A stretch of DNA of 64,000 nt from Methanosarcina barkeri 3 (GTDB lineage: Archaea > Halobacteriota > Methanosarcinia > Methanosarcinales > Methanosarcinaceae). A program made the translations under genes and the position numbers. The stretch covers positions 1,550,001 to 1,614,000 of the forward strand of contig NZ_CP009517.1 of the NCBI RefSeq assembly GCF_000970305.1, given 5' to 3'. Under the pieces are notes generated by a model. The model was not told where the DNA came from, ran no database searches, and saw only the letters and a program-made list of their open reading frames with translations. Numbering within the stretch: position 1 is the stretch's first letter; each line of letters starts with the position of its first letter. This document shows, one piece after another, positions 45,201 through 53,447 of the stretch.

Positions 45201-47717
45201 TGATTTGTAAATGTAGGTTGGATTCTGTTCAGTTGAGTTACTTTCGTCGCCGAAGTCCCAGGTCCAGTTGGTTGGGGTACCGGTTGAGGTGTCGGTGAAT
45301 TTAACGTTTAATGGAGCGTTTCCACTCGTAACGTTTGCCGTGAAGTTGGCTTCAGAAGCAGTATTTTTGGTGACTTCAAGGATAGCGAAAGCAAGATTCA
45401 GGTATCCTCCATCGTCTCGGATTCCCAGTTCGTTGGTGCCGTTTTGCAAGGAGCTGGTGACATCGTACCATTTGTACCCTGGATCTCCACCACCATTTCC
45501 TTTGATTGGGAAGGTCTGACCGTTAAAGATAATGGTGCTTAGATCATTGTCTCCACCTGAAGGCAGTACATTTGTCACTTGAGCAGAAGCCAGGTTCTCA
45601 GTTGTAACGTTATTGAACATAGCATATGCGATATAGTAATCATCTGTTCCGCCATAAAGGGTATCGCAGCCTTCATCCATCCAGATCATCCGATATGGTT
45701 CACTGGCATCTTCATAGATCACTACAAGGACTGCTCCGTAAAGGCCTCCTATAGTTCCCACATTGGATGCATTTATAATTGCCGTATTGCTGTTTTTGTT
45801 GAAGTAGGGAGTTACATTAAAAATGGCCTGTCCGTTGAAGTTATCGGTTCCATCTCCGTAGAAAGCGGTCTGTTTGACAGTATTTCCATTGAATTGCAAG
45901 CTGAAGCCAGGATTGCCGGGATAATTCCAGGTATATGACTGGTAGAGTCTTGCTTCTTTTACAGTCGCATTCGCAGGGATGGGTAGATCGGTACCTGTCC
46001 AGTGTACGGTTGTTGTATACCAACCACCACCAGATTTGTAACCGGAATCACCCTGCGAATATTTTACTGCAATATTTCCTTCCTGGTAGGTACCTGTTTC
46101 CAGGTCATTTCCGGTATAAAATCTTCCACCGGTGTAGTAGTTGCCGTTCGTTGTTACATTTGCTGGCATAGTGTACTGATTATTCGTTTCATCGCTCTCA
46201 GCCACTGTATTCTCAGTGTCAAGAGTTATCGTGACCGGGATACTGTCGCCATACTTTCGACTCACAGGATCGGTGACATTGAGAGTGGTAGTATTTCCTG
46301 CAGCCAACCCAGCTACATCAAAATTAGTAGTGTTGCCGTCCAGCGTGAACTGCACTTTGAATGAACCTGCATCCATTGAGCCCTGGTTCTTAATCGTAGC
46401 AGTAACTGTATTCTGGATATGAGGGTACAGAGAACTAAGAGAACTGACCAGAAGATCGGCATCTGCTCCGGCCACACTGATGAAATCAGTCCTTTCCATA
46501 CTGTTTGATCCACCAGGACCGGTAACTGTTAGTTTGACTGTGTAGTTGCCTCCTTTCGTGTACGTATGGGATGGTTTTTGATCAGTACTTGTAGTACCGT
46601 CACCGAAATCCCACAAATAGGAAGTAACCTTTCCAGATCCCGAAGACCAGCCAGTGAAAGTGACAGCAAAGGGTGCCTGACCGTCAAAAGAGCTTGCTGT
46701 GAATCCGGCAATCGGTTTTACGGAATCCTGACTGACAACATTACCATCCTGCCAGGTCCCCATGAGTGGAGCGGTATCGTTCCCAAGAGTGTCCGGAACT
46801 GTATAATATGTGTCACCGATACCGTTACTGTCGTCATCAGTGCCAGAGTAACTGCTTCCCCAGTAGTTGCCTAAAATGCCTGATTGCTTTGTGCCATTGT
46901 AAATGTAGTCTACGGAACTTGGAGAAACCCAAGAAACAATGGACGTAGTGCCAGATTTTGTGACTGTAGAGCCATTACCACTAAATGTGTTAAGGTATAT
47001 TTTATTGTTACTGCCTGACTTAGACAACATAATTCCTGCATTGATATTATCTACAAATGAGTTTTTTGTAATTGTATTGTTTGTTCCAGATTTTGTGATT
47101 GCCAATCCGAATCCTAAACTACCACAAAAGGTATTGTTTTCAAAGAGGTTTGATGAACCAGAAATTAACGAACCGGAGTAGCCTGTTGCTCCTATAATCA
47201 CATTGTCACGAATATCATTAAAAGTAGCGTCTTTTACAATACTGATACCGCCATTATTTGAAGGGCTGATAAATATATTATCAGATATCAGATTGTACGA
47301 TGATTGTAGTTCTATACCAAATCTAGGTTTCTCAAATATATTATTCCTAACAATGCAGTTTGAAGATTGAATTTGTATGACAATAATATCACTTAGAAAT
47401 TTCAGACCTTCTATGTGACATCCAGATCCTGTAACGTATAGATTTAGTTCAGGCATGCTCAGTGTTACTTTGTCAGCTCTTTCACCTTTGATAGTGATAT
47501 TGTTTTTGCTAATTGTAATCGAAGCTGACTCGCTATATTCTCCTTTTTGGAGATAAATGGTGTCACCTGGTGAGGCTGCGTTAAGAGCAGCCGAAAGTGA
47601 GGTATAATCACCCGTTCCATCAGCAGCAACTCTGACTGTTGCTGCTGATACTGGAGCTGCCAGCGAAGTTATGCACATCAGTGCAGCGATACAGAGAATA
47701 AGAAATATTTTTTTCAT
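42237..47717 (-). CDS. Giant surface protein: beta-helix-PKD-CARDB-DUF3344-PKD(x3)-DUF3344-PKD(x6)
   Basis: About 1826 residues. Signal peptide (MKKIFLILCIAALMCITSLA); right-handed parallel beta-helix of the NosD/periplasmic copper-binding-like type (about 30-330; ADGTGDYTSLSAALNAASPG, repeated N-x-I-x-x-N turns such as NTITKNSF and NKIYLNTFSGN); PKD; CARDB; DUF3344 (WMDEGCDTLYGG); three PKDs; DUF3344 (IKWARLYVTVYDGHM, YWVNQGHDTVN); six PKDs. Beta-helices of this kind often bind or cut polysaccharides. No C-terminal anchor seen. The ATG at 47717 has GGAG 12 bases upstream; a GTG at 47735 is possible. Confidence 0.9.
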   Translation of the reverse strand: MKKIFLILCIAALMCITSLAAPVSAATVRVAADGTGDYTSLSAALNAASPGDTIYLQKGEYSESASITISKNNITIKGERADKVTLSMPELNLYVTGSGCHIEGLKFLSDIIVIQIQSSNCIVRNNIFEKPRFGIELQSSYNLISDNIFISPSNNGGISIVKDATFNDIRDNVIIGATGYSGSLISGSSNLFENNTFCGSLGFGLAITKSGTNNTITKNSFVDNINAGIMLSKSGSNNKIYLNTFSGNGSTVTKSGTTSIVSWVSPSSVDYIYNGTKQSGILGNYWGSSYSGTDDDSNGIGDTYYTVPDTLGNDTAPLMGTWQDGNVVSQDSVKPIAGFTASSFDGQAPFAVTFTGWSSGSGKVTSYLWDFGDGTTSTDQKPSHTYTKGGNYTVKLTVTGPGGSNSMERTDFISVAGADADLLVSSLSSLYPHIQNTVTATIKNQGSMDAGSFKVQFTLDGNTTNFDVAGLAAGNTTTLNVTDPVSRKYGDSIPVTITLDTENTVAESDETNNQYTMPANVTTNGNYYTGGRFYTGNDLETGTYQEGNIAVKYSQGDSGYKSGGGWYTTTVHWTGTDLPIPANATVKEARLYQSYTWNYPGNPGFSLQFNGNTVKQTAFYGDGTDNFNGQAIFNVTPYFNKNSNTAIINASNVGTIGGLYGAVLVVIYEDASEPYRMIWMDEGCDTLYGGTDDYYIAYAMFNNVTTENLASAQVTNVLPSGGDNDLSTIIFNGQTFPIKGNGGGDPGYKWYDVTSSLQNGTNELGIRDDGGYLNLAFAILEVTKNTASEANFTANVTSGNAPLNVKFTDTSTGTPTNWTWDFGDESNSTEQNPTYIYKSEGNYTVKLTVSNSLGSDSEEKTGYITVGSAVLAPETNFGSNLTSGNAPLSVQFKDESTNSPTGWEWNFGDGKTSTEQNPSHTYETVGTYTVNLTATNYGGSNTTTKTDYITITSDTSAPVASFTSDANSGQAPFTVKFTDTSTGKVSSWNWDFGDGSTSTDQNPTHTYVAEGSYTVTLTATGPGGSNTATSGKPITVSASLTSPSYNGGIPLTTAQNGTVSGGLWCDSYPGFSTSAQKTFTLPDYTKIKWARLYVTVYDGHMENNYRGNVSIDIDANGDSKYEIQKTENFDTTYSFPGTGGIGPVWLSDHMNRVTSDYLMWYDLTDSIEGQKVNVQATTTKVDSSFDGRVKAMTLVVAYDDGDSDKVYYWVNQGHDTVNPLDDTYTGSTVFGTSTLEKDWSSANLTAIFLASVDGTYSFQGTKLASGAKSGSYYGENTWDISSLLTAGQDSKLDYNKQESNYYKVPLALMSVKYTSASPELPTADFKADVTNGTAPLTVNFTDQSTGNISSYSWDFDNDGTVDSTEQNPVHIYNAAGNYTVNLTVSNADGSDSEVKTEYIIVSEQLPGAPVANFTATPISGTAPLTVNFTDQSTGTVSSYAWDFNNDGNVDSTEQNPIYTYAAAGSYTVNLTVIGPGGSDSEVKIGYVKVTGSSPGKPVASFSASSASGKTPLTVAFTDTSTGSPTKWRWSFGDGTTSTKQNPKHKYSTAGKYTVTLTVSNAKGSNTVTETDYIKVISKPVSNFTSSVTSGKAPLSVKFTDTSTGTASGWIWEFGDGSRSFVENPVHKYSKAGTYTVNLTVKNAAGRNTVTKTEHIKVTAKPVSNFTSSVASGKTPLNVKFTDTSTGTPAAWKWSFGDGASSTQQNPVHKYSKAGTYTVSLTVKNAAGSNMVTKTDYIKVTEKPVAEFSATPTSGKMPLTVAFTDTSTGLPTKWKWNFGDGATSTQQSPKHKYSKIGSYTVTLTATNAAGSSTTTKTDYVKVTTNTK

Positions 47718-48395
47718 CTTTTTATTCAACTCCACATTCTAAGGTTGCTATCCAAAGTTTCTGATTTGCATTCCAGTTGCATATTTGAAAATTTATCAGA
47801 TCATTACATTTTTAAGTAGTTTAAGAATCGTCTGAGTTTAACAAAAAATTAAGCTTTTTAAAGAACTTAATTGTAAAAAAGTATTTAAATATTGCTAAAA
47901 AATAAGAATATAATATATTTTTATATAATCTAGTGTTACAAAGTCATGAATTAATAATATTAACGCGTTCTTTATGGAAATTATTTTGCCAAATAAATAA
48001 CAAAATATTAAAAAGAAGTCTTTATTTCTTATCCAAAAATGACTCCGTTCCAAAACCTAGTGATTTTCGCACTTTTTGATTGAAAATCTGAATTAGCAAG
48101 AAGAATCCAAGTTATCATCAAAATAAATATTCGACATCTAAGGCTTCAATTCTTAAGTATCACAAGGATTGTGACCAATTATAAAATCTAATGATTTTGA
48201 ATTACATTCATCACTAGATTTTTGGTACTGAGTCAAAAAACCGTTTATATTAAAATTACTGTAAAAATTAAGCAAAACATTTATGTCTGCAAGTTCCTTT
48301 TGAGCCTTTGACATCTTTGTATACAAAAAATTTTGAATGAGAAGGAATATTTATCCTCCTCGTTCAAATTTCCTTTATATTAACTATTTTTTATC
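47718..48395. other. AT-rich spacer
   Basis: Promoter region of the leftward beta-helix giant and 3' region of the next DUF3344 gene. No gene, RNA or strong repeat seen. Confidence 0.5.
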
Positions 48396-49406
48396 TTATT
48401 CTATGGCTAAAACTGCAAAGTTCATCTTATACCAGCTATTACTACCGCGGGCATACTCCAAATAATTATCATCAATCATTCCCGGAGTTCCTGACCACAT
48501 AAGACGGTTAAGTCCTGCATACTTCCATTGGTTCTGATTTGTGGGAGTAAACGGAGTACCATTCCATTTATATATTCCATCAGTACCGGCTAAATAATCT
48601 ATCCACAATGTTGCGCTATATTCATCACCGGGTTCAATACCAGTATCATTGAACCATGTCATATTGTAGGCGTTGGATGATACATATTTTGTCATTGGAT
48701 CATGACCTTCATTGATCCAATAAGTAGTTTCACCAGTTGATTCATCAGTATCGTTATATGCATAGACTAATTGGACAGTCTTAACTCTAGCATCAAAGAT
48801 CCCTGTTTCATTATAGGTAGTGACTCTTACGTTGAGATTATCACTGTTCATGCTAGAAATGTTATCCTTGATGTCAAAAACCGCAATGTAATCACTAGTA
48901 ACACGGGATAAATTGACTAAGGGGAAGATAACTGACGTGTTGTAAGCAGGTTTATTATAATCGACACTAGCGTTGTCGTAAAGGAGATTTAATTCCTGAC
49001 CGGTTACAAGAGTTGAGATATAGGTATTATCCCTGTACAGGTCAACACTCATGTTTCCGGTATAGTTTGCACTCATATTCCCACCATACACCACTACATA
49101 TAGTCGAGCAAGCCTCATATCAACGCTGTTTGGAGTAACATCGAGAGTCATGTTTCCCCAACTCTGCTGTTCTGCTCGACTAGGAGCCGTAAGACTCCAC
49201 GTGTCTTGGGCATTCATCTTAACGTCGACACCTCCGTTTACTACACCACTCAAATTAGTTACAGGCGGTGCTCCGTTATAGACACTATCTGCAGATACCA
49301 CACCCACGAGTGCGATCATCCCAAACACCAGCAGTGCCATCATAGGCAGAAGGTGTACAAGTGGCTTTGTGCCACCTTTCTTTGTAGAAATTGTTTCATT
49401 ATTCAT
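48396..49406 (-). CDS. Secreted DUF3344 protein (single module)
   Basis: 336 residues. A longer than usual N-terminal region precedes the signal helix (LVHLLPMMALLVFGMIALVGVVSA, about 16-39). One DUF3344 module follows: GGVDVKMNAQDTWSL, MRLARLYVVVYGGNM, GIFDARVKTVQLVYAYND, YWINEGHDPM and LWIDYLAGTDGIYKW. It is closest to the first module of the giant at 20317 and the second of 42237. Many N-glycosylation sequons (NYT, NMS, NVT-type). No anchor at the C-terminus. GGAG lies 8 bases before the ATG. Upstream lies an unusually structured spacer. Confidence 0.85.
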   Translation of the reverse strand: MNNETISTKKGGTKPLVHLLPMMALLVFGMIALVGVVSADSVYNGAPPVTNLSGVVNGGVDVKMNAQDTWSLTAPSRAEQQSWGNMTLDVTPNSVDMRLARLYVVVYGGNMSANYTGNMSVDLYRDNTYISTLVTGQELNLLYDNASVDYNKPAYNTSVIFPLVNLSRVTSDYIAVFDIKDNISSMNSDNLNVRVTTYNETGIFDARVKTVQLVYAYNDTDESTGETTYWINEGHDPMTKYVSSNAYNMTWFNDTGIEPGDEYSATLWIDYLAGTDGIYKWNGTPFTPTNQNQWKYAGLNRLMWSGTPGMIDDNYLEYARGSNSWYKMNFAVLAIE

Positions 49407-49810
49407 TATTTTATCTCCGTTCGGGTAACTAGACCCAGGTTTTTTGACTTACCTTGATTTCAATCAACCTACTCCAGCTGATTAATAACCGAATATTTTT
49501 TCAGTTACAGATTCTGCTTCCCTAATCTGAGTTGGCTTATTGATTTTCCGAAATTAGGCATCAGAACTTTTTATGACCTATCAACTCTGTTCCACTTTCG
49601 TAAGATCCCTACTTATTTCGGGCATCCTCAAGGTTTTTGGGGAGACACCGAGCGACATTATCCAGTAAATTTATATAGTATGGATAATACAGTAGGAAAC
49701 CCGAGAATAGATTCTCTTCTATTCATTTCAGGTCATCCTCGACGCTTTTTGGCAAATTCGTCGAGCGATACTGTGCAGTAACTGTGCACAGAGCATTAAA
49801 AATGGACCAT

Positions 49811-49854
49811 GAAGAATCTGAACGTGTATTCTTTCATCTTTGTTCAGATTCTTC
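49811..49854. other. Perfect 13-bp inverted repeat (hairpin)
   Basis: GAAGAATCTGAAC at 49811-49823 pairs with GTTCAGATTCTTC at 49842-49854 around an 18-base loop. It lies about 400 bases upstream of the leftward DUF3344 gene. Candidate leader structure, small RNA or regulator site. Confidence 0.75.
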
Positions 49855-50495
49855 TTATCCATATAATCCGAATCACCTTATCCAGGTGATTGATAGCCGG
49901 AATATCTCCACATCTTTGGTTTCTTCGAATGTGAAGTGGCATATTTTTGGTTTAGAGGGGTCTTAAGGCAAATCAATAGGTCAGCAAGCAGCAAGTCAGT
50001 AAGTTTCACTTTTCTGAGCTGTTTACTCTTTCTTGCCTATCAACTTTTTTCCGGCAGTATATTTTTTAGTGACATCATTTATTTAAATCTTTTCCATTTG
50101 TGTTACTTGTATTCAAATTAGTCCTACTTGATGTGTATAATAAGAACAAATGTAATATGTAATGAAATTTTTAGATCTAATCTTGCTATAGATTAGTCAC
50201 TATGGTGACTGTTTTCGATTAAGTTCAAAAGTATCAGGTTTTATACAAAGGTATGATGTCCGATTATAAACCTGTGAGTTCCAAATATAAATCTATGAAA
50301 ATATTTTACGGTCTCCTCATATTGAATCCACAGATTATTGACAATATTAATTTTAATAAGAATATATCAAATTTTATAAAAGAGATGAGAAGTATTATAT
50401 AGAAGATGAGCACGCAATTCAAATGTAAGAATCGTTATGATTTTTGCCTGGGCACTATTCTGGCATTTACCCCTTTATAAATAACATAATTTTTT

Positions 50496-50524
50496 ATTAT
50501 AATAACACCTGATGTTATTATAAT
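50496..50524. other. Perfect 12-bp inverted repeat (hairpin)
   Basis: ATTATAATAACA (50496-50507) and TGTTATTATAAT (50513-50524) flank the 5-base loop CCTGA. AT-rich stem; could be a terminator-like or protein-binding palindrome. Confidence 0.75.
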
Positions 50525-50636
50525 GAAGGAAAATGTTAAATATAAGATTGTCATACATATATGTGTCTATTCAAAGGACACAAAAAACAGAAACGCCTCC
50601 TAAATTAGTTAAGTAAACATACAACTCCTGACGATT

Positions 50637-50664
50637 CTTCACCTGTAAGCATGGCCAGGTGAAG
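50637..50664. other. Perfect 9-bp GC-containing hairpin followed by a T run
   Basis: CTTCACCTG (50637-50645) pairs with CAGGTGAAG (50656-50664); the 10-base loop is TAAGCATGGC and AGTTTT follows. It is the most stable-looking stem of this spacer and looks like the 3' hairpin of a small RNA on the + strand. Unproven. Confidence 0.5.
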
Positions 50665-50924
50665 AGTTTTAGGTGTAGCGTGTATTCCGCAAGTCCACAA
50701 AATAAAACCGTTTCCCAATATTGTACCGGTTCGAAAACTCATCTCACAAAAACGGTAGTAAGAAGCCAAACTCTAAGATACATATGTGCGGAATATTAGG
50801 GTGAAGGGTCGGGCCAAAAAAATTTCTGGTCCTTTTCCCAATTAAACTTTTTTAAGGCTTTTCTAGAACGATAGAAGGGCTTACGGATTGAAATACACAT
50901 AAAAGTAAAATTTACTATTTATTT

Positions 50925-51056
50925 GCTTACTATTTACTTGCTTACTACTTACTTGCTTTACTGTTTACTTGCTTTACTGTTTACTTGCTTTACTGTTTAC
51001 TTGCTTTACTGTTTACTTGCTTTACTGTTTACTTGCTTTACTGTTTACTTGCTTTG
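50925..51056 (+). repeat. 16-bp tandem repeat tract
   Basis: Units of TTTACTGTTTACTTGC, perfect in the centre (about 50958-51050) and decayed at the left end (TTTACTATTTATTTGC). It lies just past the 3' end of the S-component-like gene. Confidence 0.85.
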
Positions 51057-51078
51057 TGATTTACAAAATCTGCATTTT

Positions 51079-52170
51079 TTAAAGCCTTGCTCCGCTCATT
51101 TTTACAGCTGTATCGTAACCAAGCAGCCCTCCTATTAACCCTCCTGCACATGCAAGTGCAAGTTGAACCCCTATATACCAGGGTGCATATGAGATTTTCC
51201 ACTCAACCGGGGCATAGAGCATGTAGAACACAAGGGTTGAAACCATACCTCTTGATATGCCGTAGACCGCAGCTGTCAGTCGCCTGTCTGCGTAGTCCAT
51301 CCCGAATAAGAAGACCAGGAGGTCAACTACAACTCCCTCGGCCAGGTAAAAGCCCAGCCACATTATCTGGGAACCCCAAACAACAACACTTATTAGCAGG
51401 ACACAGGCAAAAAGTAAAGTTGCAGTTCCGGGCTTCCTGACTAGCTGCAGGGCTACCACCATCAGGATGACTGTGGGAATTGCAATAACCAGCCCGTCAA
51501 ACCAGCCCAGATTGATGAGTTTACTTATGTACCTAAAAACTACGGCAATAATGGCTGCAAGAAGTGCTATTGTTATAAGGTCAACAGTTGAAAAGAGTTC
51601 GAGAACTCCAAAATGTTTTACAGCCACCAGAATGCCAGCAAAGAGCAGGAGACTTGCCAGAATAGTAAAATAAGTCAGCCAGGAAGGTGGTGGTACAATA
51701 CTTATAGTTTGTTCACTTTGCTGCTCACCACCAGGGTAGACCATATGAATTTTTAAAGGGACCTCTTTTTTAAACTTAATAGAGGCAGGTGGTTTTACGT
51801 CCAGAAGGAGACCTGCGCTTTGTCCTGGAGACAGATCTCCTATTTCAGCCTTGAGGTTCTGTCCTTCCTTTGTTATGGGATATAGTTGAGAAGAGGCTTT
51901 GATTTCCAGATCTTGCGGAACTTCAATTAGTACGGTTACATTATGTAAGGGTTCACTTCCGAGATTCTGAATATTTACTCTGGCCCTCTCCCATGTTTGT
52001 CCTGCTACAAGGACATTGGAAGCTTGATTCTTGTCCATTGGGACCTCCAGACTACACCCAAGTAGGGATGTCGATGAGCTGGAAACTGCTCCTGATATAA
52101 TAACTCCGGGAGCAAAATAAACAGACAGGATCAGTGCAAGCACTGCTACGAGAATCAGTCCGTATTTCAT
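51079..52170 (-). CDS. Membrane protein with exported beta-sandwich domain and YkoE-like ECF S-component region
   Basis: 363 residues. N-terminal membrane helix (4-24), exported domain (about 40-170) of the NEW3/CARDB-like kind (ERARVNIQNLGSEPLHNVTVLIEVP), then about seven membrane helices. The C-terminal part, RKPGTATLLFACVLLISVV ... GFYLAEGVVVDLLVFLFG ... RRLTAAVYGISRGMVSTLVF, resembles the YkoE group of ECF substrate-binding components (pattern RKPGxAxxxE, GxxxGxxxELxF). If so, it could pair with the EcfT/EcfAA genes at 17-20 kb. Last gene of the operon permease / DUF3344 / this gene. Substrate unknown; the family match is my inference from pattern. Confidence 0.55.
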   Translation of the reverse strand: MKYGLILVAVLALILSVYFAPGVIISGAVSSSSTSLLGCSLEVPMDKNQASNVLVAGQTWERARVNIQNLGSEPLHNVTVLIEVPQDLEIKASSQLYPITKEGQNLKAEIGDLSPGQSAGLLLDVKPPASIKFKKEVPLKIHMVYPGGEQQSEQTISIVPPPSWLTYFTILASLLLFAGILVAVKHFGVLELFSTVDLITIALLAAIIAVVFRYISKLINLGWFDGLVIAIPTVILMVVALQLVRKPGTATLLFACVLLISVVVWGSQIMWLGFYLAEGVVVDLLVFLFGMDYADRRLTAAVYGISRGMVSTLVFYMLYAPVEWKISYAPWYIGVQLALACAGGLIGGLLGYDTAVKMSGARL

Positions 52171-52484
52171 ATATTACCTCATTTCATCAGGATTGATTTT
52201 TTCAGAACTAATTTTCTTCGGGATTAATTTTCATAAGGATTAATTTTCATAAGGATTAATTTTCATAAGGATAATTTTCATAAGGATAAATTTTCATCAA
52301 AATCAACTTCATCAGAATTAACTTCATCAGAATTAATTTTCGTCAGAATTAATCTTCATCGGATTAAGTCCAGTTATCTATTCTATACAGTAAGACTATA
52401 CAGTAAGAGGAATTGCATACTTTTCAATCAAAGAATATTTTTTTCTTTTTTGAATCAATGTTAGAAGACCTCTTACGTACAACC
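52171..52484 (-). other. Short-repeat spacer between the DUF3344 gene and the S-component-like gene
   Basis: Between about 52200 and 52362 the words AATTTTCATAAGGATT and AATTAACTTCATCAG recur in tandem (16-bp period, four or five copies of the first). On the operon transcript this lies just upstream of the S-component-like gene's start. No gene. Confidence 0.75.
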
Positions 52485-53414
52485 TTATCTCTTCCTAAAC
52501 CTTATGGCAATAGCAAGGCAAGCCAGAAGACAGACAATTATTACTGGAAGAGGTACCTGTTCACCTTCCGCATTTTTTTGCTCATGCAATTTTAGGTACT
52601 CGTCATTTGATCCCGATTCGGAAACAAGGACTGCAACACAGGGATGCAAATAGCCTTCATCTCCCCTCTCAAAGCAAAGAGAACTTTCCGTACTCTGCGG
52701 TGAGACTGAAGTTGAAAAAAGGTCAAAGTACTTTCCCTGAGCAGACCTGAAAATATCGCTTCCGATATTCATAGAATCGAAATACAGTTCATCTTTTTCT
52801 CCTTCAGTACCTGCTACAACCATTGTATAGAGGCTTGAATTTTTTCCAGGGGACGTGCCTTCAAAGGTACTCGTTACATTATCTTTATTATTTGTATACG
52901 CAAGAGCATAGTTACCCTCGTTGATCCAGAACTTGACCGGAGACATGGACCTGTTCTCACAAACAGCTACCAGGGTAGTGCCATAAGGTCCACCTCCCGG
53001 AATTTCAGGCGAGATCGAAACCTCATTCATTCCGGAATGGAGAGAATTGTTAGTTTCTATACAATAGAGCCCGACTCCCCAGGCCGAAACATAATCCGGC
53101 TCTTGCATTATTGTCAGATCCTTTCCGTTGACCGTTACACGGATACTGTTCCCACTTTTAGAATTCCATACAGGTACGTAAAGTCTGGCGTATTTGATGT
53201 CCCCGGAGGGCAGTTTAAAATACTGGAGATAAGGGTTTTCTCCAGTATAGCCGTGTCCTCCGTCAACATAGACTTCTCCTCTGACAACTCCTTCTGCAAT
53301 CGTATACGGAGGAATACCGTCTCCCTGCCAACCTCTATTTCCAGAGAAGAAAAAAAGAAGTAAAAGTACAGTTCCAAGCAGCCCTATTATGAAGATTTTC
53401 TTCCCAGTGTCCAA
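52485..53414 (-). CDS. DUF3344 protein with N-terminal signal/anchor and C-terminal membrane helix
   Basis: 309 residues. Hydrophobic N-terminus (IFIIGLLGTVLLLLFFFSG), one DUF3344 module (GEVYVDGGHGYTGENPYLQY, IKYARLYVPVWNS, PYGTTLVAVCENR, FWINEGNYALAYT, KYFDLFS, GDEGYLHPCVAVLV) and a C-terminal helix with basic end (VIIVCLLACLAIAIRFRKR). It is therefore an anchored counterpart of the modules at 13065 and 59114. The start is set by a strong GGAGGTGA, which overlaps an in-frame GTG at 53423; the TTG at 53414 sits 6 bases after it and is the better start. Middle gene of the permease operon. Confidence 0.83.
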   Translation of the reverse strand: MDTGKKIFIIGLLGTVLLLLFFFSGNRGWQGDGIPPYTIAEGVVRGEVYVDGGHGYTGENPYLQYFKLPSGDIKYARLYVPVWNSKSGNSIRVTVNGKDLTIMQEPDYVSAWGVGLYCIETNNSLHSGMNEVSISPEIPGGGPYGTTLVAVCENRSMSPVKFWINEGNYALAYTNNKDNVTSTFEGTSPGKNSSLYTMVVAGTEGEKDELYFDSMNIGSDIFRSAQGKYFDLFSTSVSPQSTESSLCFERGDEGYLHPCVAVLVSESGSNDEYLKLHEQKNAEGEQVPLPVIIVCLLACLAIAIRFRKR

Positions 53415-53447
53415 ACAAATCACCTCCAGAACAAGTTAAGTATCCAT

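Larger units (their letters stand above)
49407..51078. other. 1.7-kb gene-free region rich in inverted and direct repeats
   Basis: Contains a degenerate direct repeat of about 55 bases (49615-49668 and 49725-49781, both running from ATTTC(G/A)GG..CATCCTC to GAGCGA...CAGTAA), a second pair of related words near 49475 and 49880 (CCAG(C/G)TGATTNATA), three perfect hairpins listed separately, and a 16-bp tandem tract. No protein frame is convincing. It could contain noncoding RNAs or a structured 5' leader for the DUF3344 gene at 48396-49406. Confidence 0.5.
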
